Shown here one piece after another: positions 9,141 through 17,008 of a stretch of DNA of 64,000 nucleotides. The DNA comes from Methanoplanus endosymbiosus (GTDB taxonomy: Archaea; Halobacteriota; Methanomicrobia; Methanomicrobiales; Methanomicrobiaceae): NCBI RefSeq assembly GCF_024662215.1, contig NZ_CP096115.1:186001-250000 (forward strand). Reading direction: 5' to 3'. The notes below the pieces were generated by a model, which was not told where the DNA came from, did not search any database, and saw only the letters and a list, made by a program, of their open reading frames with translations. A program made the position numbers and the translations under genes. Position 1 is the stretch's first letter; each line of letters starts with the position of its first letter.

Positions 9141-10571
9141 ATGTATGATTCATATGGGATATTCACAACAGACGGCATTACTGTTGCAGGAACCCTGCAT
9201 GACGAATATGCGGTACATCTTGCCGAGAGGCTTGACGAGAGCACGGCATCTCTGTATATCAGCACAAAAAACGGGGAACTGCTGCTTGGAACGGCTGTAA
9301 ATGTACAGAAGAAGGGCAGAAGGCCGGATACTTTCATATATCTCGAAAAGACCGGACTTAGAGGCGGCCTTCTGCCCGGAATTAACCTCTCCTATATTCA
9401 CGGATTTTATACCCGTGTGCAGGATAAGCTGTCGCAGATTGATTATGTGGTCCGGGATCTTGCATCTGACAATGATTTCTTTGATAATCGGCACAGTACA
9501 GTGATAACCGGACTTTTGGGTCCGGATGCTGCTGATTATACAGTTGGGCGGCTTGTTCTTGGGAAGGACACTGTATGTGTCTCAGATAACCTCTCAAAGT
9601 CTGTTGACTTTGTTGTTGCCGTTGCAGAGAAGCTTCATTCATATCTGCCGGCAGGTTTTACTATGGTGGTATCGAAGATGACCTTTAGAGGGGCTGATCT
9701 GAATGTAGCAGAGAAGTATTCCGGAAGGGTTGATATTGACCTTAAAAAAGAAAGGACTGAGAGTTCTGAGACTGGCAGGCTGTACAGGAGTATGGGCACT
9801 TTTGTCCAGAGTCCGGTTGTCAGGAGAAAACTGTCAGGGATAACTTCACGTAGTGAACTGGTGGGGAGGATTATTTCGGAATTTAAGGGCAGCAGCAAAT
9901 TTCCGAAGGATAAATCCGGAATTTTTGATAGATTTCTGGCAGATGAAAATATTGGTGTTAACGGCTCTCCGGCGGACTTTTCATCCTCTGCTTATGAACC
10001 GCAGGCAAAAGGGGAGTTTAAAGCACCTGCGGAATCGGAGTATGGTAAGTGGAAGATCAATGATCTCGACAGGGAGAGTCTTAATCTTGAGTACGAAAAG
10101 CATATGGAGAAGAAGAAAGGCCGGATTCGCCTGCTGGCAGTTATCGGAATACTTGTAATACTTCTGGGAGGTCTGCTCTTTTTTTTTGTGATTAATCCAG
10201 GTTTTTCCGGTGCAAAACCACCGGTAATTGTGACAATTACCCCTTCTGCAACTATTACTCCGGAGGAGAGGACGGCAATAATTACCCGTCTGAGCACACC
10301 ACCGGGCAATGTGCCGGAGGGTCTTTTGGGATTTGGCAGTGCTTATGATATTATGGTCTCCGGGCCACAGAATGTAGTTGTCAATAATACTGCGGAGTAT
10401 AATCCTGACAAGTCATACCGCCTGATGAGATATAATGAGTCCGGGCTTACCTGGGATTATAAGGGCACTCCGGTTTTAATGTCAGATAATTCTGCTGAGG
10501 TGTTTATTGCTGATTCCGGAATATACCGGCTTTTTTCTGACGAAGTCTTTGGGACGGACAAAAAGGTTTAG
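9141..10571 (+). CDS. Single-span membrane protein with large cytoplasmic domain, GTPase-system partner
   Basis: This 476-residue protein is not recognised as a named family. It has no signal peptide. Residues 1-220 are mixed alpha/beta (starting MYDSYGIFTTDGITVAGTL) and probably form one or two adaptor domains. A charged linker with many Ser, Glu and Lys follows to about residue 325, then one transmembrane helix at about 329-352. A roughly 120-residue outside region begins with a Thr/Pro-rich stretch (ITPSATITPEERTA). The topology is inside-to-outside, the reverse of the PEGA protein that follows. It starts 27 bases after the membrane GTPase gene with GGTGATC as a possible ribosome site. Position suggests it links the GTPase and tubulin components to the envelope. 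Confidence 0.7.
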   Translation: MYDSYGIFTTDGITVAGTLHDEYAVHLAERLDESTASLYISTKNGELLLGTAVNVQKKGRRPDTFIYLEKTGLRGGLLPGINLSYIHGFYTRVQDKLSQIDYVVRDLASDNDFFDNRHSTVITGLLGPDAADYTVGRLVLGKDTVCVSDNLSKSVDFVVAVAEKLHSYLPAGFTMVVSKMTFRGADLNVAEKYSGRVDIDLKKERTESSETGRLYRSMGTFVQSPVVRRKLSGITSRSELVGRIISEFKGSSKFPKDKSGIFDRFLADENIGVNGSPADFSSSAYEPQAKGEFKAPAESEYGKWKINDLDRESLNLEYEKHMEKKKGRIRLLAVIGILVILLGGLLFFFVINPGFSGAKPPVIVTITPSATITPEERTAIITRLSTPPGNVPEGLLGFGSAYDIMVSGPQNVVVNNTAEYNPDKSYRLMRYNESGLTWDYKGTPVLMSDNSAEVFIADSGIYRLFSDEVFGTDKKV

Positions 10572-10606
10572 CATTTTTGTCTGTGCGGACAGACGGGTTA
10601 TATCTT

Positions 10607-12235
10607 ATGAAAATTAATCCTGCACTGGGGATAATTCTGTTACTGCTGCTGTTATTTTCAGTGCTGGCTCTTCCTGCCTCTGCCCAGGCTACAAAAGGGA
10701 CAATCTCTGTCACCTCCTATCCGCAGGGTGCAGATATTTATCTGAATGATGAGGATATCGGCCGGCAGACCAATGCAGTGATTGAGGATGTCTTTCCGGG
10801 CATTCACTATGTCCGGCTTGAGATGACCGGGTACCGGACATGGGAGGATATATTTGAGGTGAGGGAGGGTGAGATCTCCTATATCAGTCATAATATGGAG
10901 CCGGTTGTCGGTGATGCCTTCTCGGTTCTGACAAAACCTGAGGGTGCAGCGGTTTTTATTGATGGTGAGTATTCCGGCAGGTCAAATGTGGTTATAAATA
11001 ATGTCCCTGCCGGTGCACATACTGTTCTCCTGACGCTTGACAATTACTCAGATTATTCTGAGACTGTCTGGATTAATGAGGATATGTCACAGTCCCTTAT
11101 TCATAATTTTGAGCCGATCCCGACTACCGGAAGGATTACTTTTGAGTCTGAACCGACTAATGCAGGGATATATCTTGACGGTGAATTTAAGGGAAATACA
11201 AGGCTTGAGCTTGATGACGCTGAACCCGGAACTTATGATGTTATAGTCCGGAAGACGGGTTATGACGACTGGACCGGCAGGGTTGATGTCTCAGCCGGAA
11301 AGATTTCTGAGGTGAAAGCAGAGCTTACGCTCTCTAAGGTCAGTATTTCGGTTGTCACATCACCTGAGGGCGCAGATATTTTTATTGACGGGGTTTTGTC
11401 AGGCATTACTCCGGCTGACATTTCTGTAAATCAGGGGGTGCATACAATTCTTATTGAGAAGTTTGGGTATGAGAGTGTTGAGGAGGAGGTGGATGTCGGA
11501 GCTCTTGGGGCATCTTTTTCATATTCTCTTGTTTCTATGGTGCCTCAGGCGATAGAGGAGGCTGAGATAGCTGTCTCTTTAAACCTTGCCTACAGGCCGG
11601 ATAATGCAGAAAAACTTCTTGAAAAAGCGAGGTATAGTTATAACTCCGGAGACTCCGGTAGTGCTATTGGTTATGCAGAGGCTGCAATTTTAAGTGCTTA
11701 TGATGTCGATGGTGATGGAGTTAAAAATCCGCTTGACATCAGTCCGAATCTTAACAATAATGTGCTGTATGGTCTGCCGGTTCTTATCATTCTGCTTGTC
11801 GGGTGGTTTGTATCTAAGGATTTTATAAGGAGAAGGGTTAAGCCGGAGATAACCCTGCATCTTCCGGGATCATTTAAAGAGGATGATATGTCTGCCCGTG
11901 CGGAGATAATTACAGATGTGAAAGGCGGCCCTTACCGTGGTTTTGTCTGCACTGTATATGTTGATGACACTCCTGTGGATCATTTTACTGACCCCGGCAG
12001 GTATGCTGTAAGCATTGCCGGAAAACGCCCCGGCGTTCATACAGTTTCAGTGCTGCTGCAGGTTGCAAAGGAGAGGTCCGGAACTGCTGAGAGGAAGGCT
12101 GAGGGGAGTTTTACTGTTGAAGCTGTACAGGATTTTAGTGTGAGCAGGAGTGCCGGAATCTTTGGGGATACTAAAGAAGCCAATAATCATGAACCGGATG
12201 AGGCTGTTGCTATTATTGATACTGATGAAAAATGA
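10607..12235 (+). CDS. PEGA-repeat membrane protein, last gene of the tubulin/GTPase operon
   Basis: A 542-residue protein. I use the ATG at 10607 because a signal peptide begins there (MKINPALGIILLLLLLF, then ALPASAQA); an in-frame TTG at 10577 would add ten residues. Four PEGA-type beta repeats of about 70 residues follow (for example GTISVTSYPQGADIYLND and SISVVTSPEGADIFIDG). After a helical segment with an EF-hand-like DVDGDGVKNPLD there is a transmembrane helix at about residue 390-405, then about 130 cytoplasmic residues of beta-rich sequence. PEGA domains are common in archaeal and bacterial surface proteins. The cytoplasmic C-domain is unusual for a PEGA surface protein and offers a contact for the GTPase or tubulin-like partners. 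Confidence 0.8.
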   Translation: MKINPALGIILLLLLLFSVLALPASAQATKGTISVTSYPQGADIYLNDEDIGRQTNAVIEDVFPGIHYVRLEMTGYRTWEDIFEVREGEISYISHNMEPVVGDAFSVLTKPEGAAVFIDGEYSGRSNVVINNVPAGAHTVLLTLDNYSDYSETVWINEDMSQSLIHNFEPIPTTGRITFESEPTNAGIYLDGEFKGNTRLELDDAEPGTYDVIVRKTGYDDWTGRVDVSAGKISEVKAELTLSKVSISVVTSPEGADIFIDGVLSGITPADISVNQGVHTILIEKFGYESVEEEVDVGALGASFSYSLVSMVPQAIEEAEIAVSLNLAYRPDNAEKLLEKARYSYNSGDSGSAIGYAEAAILSAYDVDGDGVKNPLDISPNLNNNVLYGLPVLIILLVGWFVSKDFIRRRVKPEITLHLPGSFKEDDMSARAEIITDVKGGPYRGFVCTVYVDDTPVDHFTDPGRYAVSIAGKRPGVHTVSVLLQVAKERSGTAERKAEGSFTVEAVQDFSVSRSAGIFGDTKEANNHEPDEAVAIIDTDEK

Positions 12236-12336
12236 GAGACTATATGAGGATAATATACACAATAAATATTAATACAGGCGGAAAGTGAGCATTTCAGGGA
12301 AATTGTTCAGCTATGGAATTTTAAGAATAATGTTAT

Positions 12337-12468
12337 ATGCCGGAATATGATCTCAGACAGATACCCGGAGGTGTAGGTGAACTGTTATTGTGGATGATTC
12401 TGATAATAGTAATTACCTTCACACTTGGTCTGTTACTGACATTCATTCTGGAATTTTTTTTCTGTTGA
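12337..12468 (+). CDS. Possible 43-residue small membrane protein
   Basis: The 410-base gap between the PEGA gene and the antiporter gene contains a 43-codon ORF. Its product has a short polar N-terminus (MPEYDLRQIPGGVG) and one strong hydrophobic helix (residues 15-42), ending FFFC. No good ribosome site is visible. It may be a single-span micro-protein, perhaps co-transcribed with the upstream operon, or a chance ORF. The rest of the gap (12236-12336 and 12469-12645) shows only AT-rich DNA. Confidence 0.3.
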   Translation: MPEYDLRQIPGGVGELLLWMILIIVITFTLGLLLTFILEFFFC

Positions 12469-12645
12469 TTGTCTTTAACTGATATTTATTAATCTTAGGA
12501 AATTATTGTCTGATTTTCAGATATAACTATTATTGCTGGTGAACTGGTTGTTACATCCGGAATTTAAGATAAATTAATTATGCTCTGTTTCATCTCATAT
12601 GAGACAATTAAAAATCCCGGAAAAATCCGGCTAAACCACCAAAGT

Positions 12646-14733
12646 TCAGACAATCTTAAAGATATGATCTTCAAGATTTTTTCTCTCCTTATCAACCCTC
12701 TTTAAGAGATCTTCATATACATTCGGGAAGATAAGGCCCTTGTTCTTCATCTCCTCATAATAATCCTCATCCTGAATGAGTAGGCTGAGGCGCAGGTAAT
12801 AATCCTCGATATCCTCTGAAAGTTCAGGATACCTCATTGCCATATCCTCAATTATCTTCTCAGCCCTCCCGGAAATTTTTCTGAATTCATCTTTTGCCTC
12901 CAGGATAATCTCATCCGGAAATCCGAATTCAGCAGTGATCATATCAACTGAAAACTCCATCTGCCTTGCTGATGAGATCATTGCAATCTGCTTTTGGTAC
13001 TCAGTTGTCAGTGCAAACTTTCTGAGATTTTTTGCAAATTTAAACCTGTTAAACAGGGCAGAAATCCACCACGCCGGAGTTATAAAAATACTGTACTCTA
13101 TAGAATCTGACTGAATAAGCTCATGCGGGGGCACAGTTCCGGCAGAGACCTCATCCAGTTTCATATTTATATAATATCTAAGCTCATCCAGAACAACTTC
13201 GGAAATATAACCATAACCATAAATTTCCTCATAAATACTCCTTTCAACCATAATCAGCCGGATCCATAGGAGTTTTTTTAATTTATTCTCTTCAGACCTT
13301 ACTTCAGAGAAGAGATCTTTAAGTTCTGCCATCGCCTCTTTTATCTCATCTTCATAATCGGCTCTTATTTTATCTGCAATGCCACGGTCGATCCTTCTGT
13401 TTTTCAAAAGGCTGTCAAGTGCCGTAAGGCCCTCTTTTTTGGCATGAATAACAGTTGAGAAATATTCATATACAGCAAGATTACTTGGCCTGTCAAGCCC
13501 AAGCTTTTTTGCAAGTGGTTTTGTGGTAATCCCGTCAACAATTATCGTAAAGAGAACAACACCCACAGCCATAATAACAATCTCATCCTTAAACGGCATA
13601 TCCTCACTTATCGAAAGTGCAAGTGCAATTGCAACCGCACCACGAAGGCCGCCCCAGAATAGTGCATGCTGATATTTCAGTGGTATATAATCCTCACCTT
13701 TAAAGAGATTCATAATTCCGGAAAAGATATAGATGACCGCTGCCCTTGAGATAAAAACAGCAATAATCCCTGCCGGAATAAGTATTAATAGCTCACGGTC
13801 AATCTGGGAATTAACAAGAAGGTTTGCAGTTGTAATACCCATCAAAAGAAAGATTAAACTGTTTACAAGATAGGCAGAAAAATACTGAAATTCAGAAATC
13901 TCTTTTGAGTCTTCTGACTTGAGCCATACTGATGTAAACCTGCCGACTATAAGTCCGGCTGTCACAACCGCAATTATGCCTGAAGCATGAAATACAGACT
14001 CTGCAATTAAGTAAGAGGCATAGGCGGTAACCACTGAAATTACTGAAGATACAACAGCACTTTTTTCCGAGAGGGCAATAAGACCGCCAATAAGAAAACC
14101 GGATATAATTCCGGTTATAATTCCACCGGAAAAACTCCATATAATGCCTTCTGCTCCATAGATTATTGTTGATATATTGAATGTCCCGGCAGCTATAATG
14201 CCCAGAACAATATTAAATGTGACAATTGCCGAAGCGTCATTAAACAGGCTCTCTCCCTCAAGGATTGTTGTAAGTCCTGCCGGTGCACCCATATTCCTAA
14301 ATAGCCCAATTACTGATACCGGATCAGTTGCAGAGATAAGTGCACCAAAGAGCATGGCATATACAATAGGAACTGGTGTCATAAAACCAATGATATATCC
14401 GACAATTAATGTTGAAAATATCAGTCCAGGAATTGCAAGAACCAGTATTGGCACAATCTTTCGTGCCATAAGCCGTTTGTTGATATGGTAAGCTGCCTCA
14501 AAGACCAGAGGCGGCAGGAAAAGAAAGAGTATAACTTCCGGAGAGAGAACAAAATCAAAGATCTGCTCAATTTCAGAAATACCGGACGATATAGTCGAAA
14601 TTCCAAGTCCAATGAGAAACAGTCCGATAGTATAAGGGATTTTAATTCTCCTGAATAGAATTCCTGATACAACTGCAATAATTAGCAGGAAAAGTATCAG
14701 GGCTATGATGCCTTCTATTTCAGTCCCGATCAT
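12646..14733 (-). CDS. CPA1-family Na+/H+ antiporter with long cytoplasmic tail
   Basis: A 695-residue protein, taking the ATG at 14733, which has GGAG six bases upstream, rather than the in-frame TTG at 14745. The first 410 residues form about 12 transmembrane helices of the NhaP/NHE (CPA1) type. The paired-Asp-like region FNDASAIVTFNIVLG and the segment FGALISATDPVSVIGLFRNM (a conserved DP pair) mark ion-binding helices. The C-terminal 280 residues are charged, helical and cytoplasmic, probably regulatory. It exchanges Na+ (or K+) for H+ across the membrane. It stands alone and is divergent from the exported deiminase gene. Confidence 0.9.
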   Translation of the reverse strand: MIGTEIEGIIALILFLLIIAVVSGILFRRIKIPYTIGLFLIGLGISTISSGISEIEQIFDFVLSPEVILFLFLPPLVFEAAYHINKRLMARKIVPILVLAIPGLIFSTLIVGYIIGFMTPVPIVYAMLFGALISATDPVSVIGLFRNMGAPAGLTTILEGESLFNDASAIVTFNIVLGIIAAGTFNISTIIYGAEGIIWSFSGGIITGIISGFLIGGLIALSEKSAVVSSVISVVTAYASYLIAESVFHASGIIAVVTAGLIVGRFTSVWLKSEDSKEISEFQYFSAYLVNSLIFLLMGITTANLLVNSQIDRELLILIPAGIIAVFISRAAVIYIFSGIMNLFKGEDYIPLKYQHALFWGGLRGAVAIALALSISEDMPFKDEIVIMAVGVVLFTIIVDGITTKPLAKKLGLDRPSNLAVYEYFSTVIHAKKEGLTALDSLLKNRRIDRGIADKIRADYEDEIKEAMAELKDLFSEVRSEENKLKKLLWIRLIMVERSIYEEIYGYGYISEVVLDELRYYINMKLDEVSAGTVPPHELIQSDSIEYSIFITPAWWISALFNRFKFAKNLRKFALTTEYQKQIAMISSARQMEFSVDMITAEFGFPDEIILEAKDEFRKISGRAEKIIEDMAMRYPELSEDIEDYYLRLSLLIQDEDYYEEMKNKGLIFPNVYEDLLKRVDKERKNLEDHIFKIV

Positions 14734-14915
14734 ATATGTCTCCAAAAATTATTCTTAGCCTAATTATTCTGTTTCCGGGAGATAATAATATCTGAATCTC
14801 TCTGTATATGAATAACTCCCGGAAATATTTACTGCACATTCAAAAAAACAAATAATGGAATTATCCAATGAATATTTATTAATAATGTGAATTATAAAAG
14901 AACATTTCGGTAGCT

Positions 14916-16256
14916 ATGATCAGCATAATAAAAAGATATGGCCCGACTGCAGTTCCAGTGATTTTAATCATACTTATGACAATGATACCGGCATCTGCAA
15001 ACGGTACAGAGGAGAATATACAGATGGAAAATATAGATAACTGGCGTTTTCCAGGTGAATTTGAAGACCAGGACGCTGTATGGATTGGATGGCTCACGAA
15101 AGAATATATAAGCGGCTATTACACCGATGATGTATTTCTTGAAATTGTAAATGAACTTCAGGAGAATGTCCATACAATTATATGTGTCCCGAATGACGAC
15201 CAAAAGAAGCATGTAGAAGAGGTCCTAAACGGGAACAATGTCCCGATGAACAATATCTCATTTTATGAACAGAAATTTACTATGCTCTACTGGCGGGATT
15301 TTGGGCCGATCTTCGTTGTAAATGATAAGGGTGAGAAGAGAATAAATGATTTTAACTTCAACTGCTGGGGTTATTTCCCGGTTTCCGACACACAGTCCCT
15401 CATGATGGAGAGAATTGACAGAGATGCCGCAAAATACCTGGGTGTTGAAAGTGTTATGACAAGGATTACAAGCGAGGGTGGAGACCGTGAGTTCAATGGA
15501 AAAGGCACAATGCTTGTAACTGAGGCCTGCGAATTCCAGAGAAATCCTAATGTTGCAAGGGAAGAGATTGAAAGTGAATTTAAAAGGCTTTTTGGTGTAT
15601 CAAATATTATCTGGCTGAAGAAAGGCTCAGTCGAGGATGACCCCTACGACAGCGGTTCCCTTCCGGGACCTGGTGGAGTTGGAATAGCATACAGGAGTGC
15701 ATCTGCAAATAATCATATGGATGAATACTGCCGGTTTGTATCGCCGGATACCATTCTTCTTGCAGAAGTAAGTGTGGAGGAGGCGGCAAAAGATCCGATT
15801 GCAGCTGAGAACCGGAGAAGAATGGAGGACAATTATGAGATTCTTAAGAATTCTGTCGATCAGGACGGCAACCCGTTTAAAATTGTAAGAATGCCGATTC
15901 CTGACATGATCTACTTCACTGCAAATCCAACAGATGAAGCATATTTCGGCCTTTCAACCTTCTATAGGTCATATGACGGAACAACATTCCCTGTCGGAGA
16001 TCCGGTTAATATAGTCCCGGCACAGAGTTACTGTAATTTCCTTATTACCAACAACCTTGTGCTCGGACAGAAGTATTACATGGAAAATATAGGTATGCCT
16101 GATTCTTTAAAAGAGAAGGACAGGATAGCTGAAGAGACCTTAAAGAGTCTGTTTCCGGACAGAAAAGTTGTAATGGTGAATACTATTCCAATCAACTTCG
16201 GCGGCGGGGGCATCCACTGTTCAACCCAACAGGAGCCAAAGGCTAAAACTGAATAA
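14916..16256 (+). CDS. Exported agmatine deiminase / peptidylarginine deiminase family protein
   Basis: A 446-residue enzyme of the guanidino-group deiminase family (Pfam PAD_porph), which converts agmatine to N-carbamoylputrescine or, in Porphyromonas PPAD, protein arginine to citrulline. Visible family motifs are YWRDFGPIFVVND, an EGGDREFNGKGTML segment, HMDEYCRFVSPDT with the catalytic His, and GGGGIHCSTQQ near the C-terminus with the nucleophilic Cys. The first 30 residues form a clear signal peptide (VPVILIILMTMIPASANG), so the enzyme should act outside the membrane or be anchored in it. Cytoplasmic agmatine deiminases lack this. Substrate cannot be decided from sequence alone. It is monocistronic with its own AT-rich promoter region. 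Confidence 0.85.
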   Translation: MISIIKRYGPTAVPVILIILMTMIPASANGTEENIQMENIDNWRFPGEFEDQDAVWIGWLTKEYISGYYTDDVFLEIVNELQENVHTIICVPNDDQKKHVEEVLNGNNVPMNNISFYEQKFTMLYWRDFGPIFVVNDKGEKRINDFNFNCWGYFPVSDTQSLMMERIDRDAAKYLGVESVMTRITSEGGDREFNGKGTMLVTEACEFQRNPNVAREEIESEFKRLFGVSNIIWLKKGSVEDDPYDSGSLPGPGGVGIAYRSASANNHMDEYCRFVSPDTILLAEVSVEEAAKDPIAAENRRRMEDNYEILKNSVDQDGNPFKIVRMPIPDMIYFTANPTDEAYFGLSTFYRSYDGTTFPVGDPVNIVPAQSYCNFLITNNLVLGQKYYMENIGMPDSLKEKDRIAEETLKSLFPDRKVVMVNTIPINFGGGGIHCSTQQEPKAKTE

Positions 16257-16428
16257 ATTTTCTTTTTTTACATATTTGTTATCCATTTTTCTAATATCTG
16301 GGTATGATCTTCATCCGAGTAATGGAGATCTGTTGTACTATTTCGAAAGGTTAAAGTAATTTCGAGAACATTTTACTATTGTAAGCATTAATCTGTTTAC
16401 GTTGTTGCTAAATGTAGGTGGTGTTGCT

Positions 16429-16815
16429 ATGATGAAGATAATGATGGTAGATAATGAACCCGGAATTTTACAGGTTGGACAGATATTTCTTAGGAAGATG
16501 GGACAGTATGATGTCAAAACCGCTAAATCGGCTATCGAAGCACTTGAAATTCTTAAAGAGAATAAGTTCGATGCTGTAATCTCCGGATACCAGATGCCTG
16601 ATATGAACGGTTCTGAATTTTTAAAAGAGTTCAGAAAAAGGGATTCCGATACTCCGTTTATCATATTTTCAACATGGGATGCCAATGAAATGAACCCCCG
16701 GCCCTTTACAGGGAAGGCGGATTATTATGTCCGGAAATCAGACCGGGCAGGAAAACAGTTTGAGGAGATTAACCTTAAGATTATCAGCCGGAATTCCGGC
16801 ATGGTCTGTCACTGA
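16429..16815 (+). CDS. Stand-alone receiver-domain protein lacking the phospho-accepting Asp
   Basis: A 128-residue single receiver domain. I start at the ATG 16429 because AGGTGGTG lies just upstream; an in-frame TTG at 16402 is less likely. The acidic pocket is partly present (MMVDNEPG), as are the Ser of IIFST and the Lys of YYVRKSD. The segment that in methanogen receivers normally reads ISDYQMP reads ISGYQMP here, so the phospho-accepting Asp (residue 53) is Gly, encoded GGA. The domain therefore should not be phosphorylated in the usual way. It could be a pseudo-receiver that binds partners constitutively, or a decaying gene. The sensor kinase gene 193 bases downstream is a candidate partner. 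Confidence 0.85.
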   Translation: MMKIMMVDNEPGILQVGQIFLRKMGQYDVKTAKSAIEALEILKENKFDAVISGYQMPDMNGSEFLKEFRKRDSDTPFIIFSTWDANEMNPRPFTGKADYYVRKSDRAGKQFEEINLKIISRNSGMVCH

Positions 16816-17008
16816 ACCAGAGAAATTCTACTGAATTTAAGAAAGGAGTAAATCTAACCAGTCTGTCTGATACCTGTTCATCATACAGTCCGAACAAACT
16901 TAAGTAGTTCCATAAAAATCAAATATTTTTTAACTCTTCCGAAAATTTGTTTATCTTAATTATGTATTTAATCTGATTAATTTTATTTTGGAAAATTCCG
17001 GGTGACGA

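Noticed and set aside
9150-9642. Overlapping minus-strand frames of 86-114 codons within the fourth tubulin-operon gene
   Set aside because: They lie antisense to a gene fixed by operon spacing and a sensible membrane topology, and their products look random.
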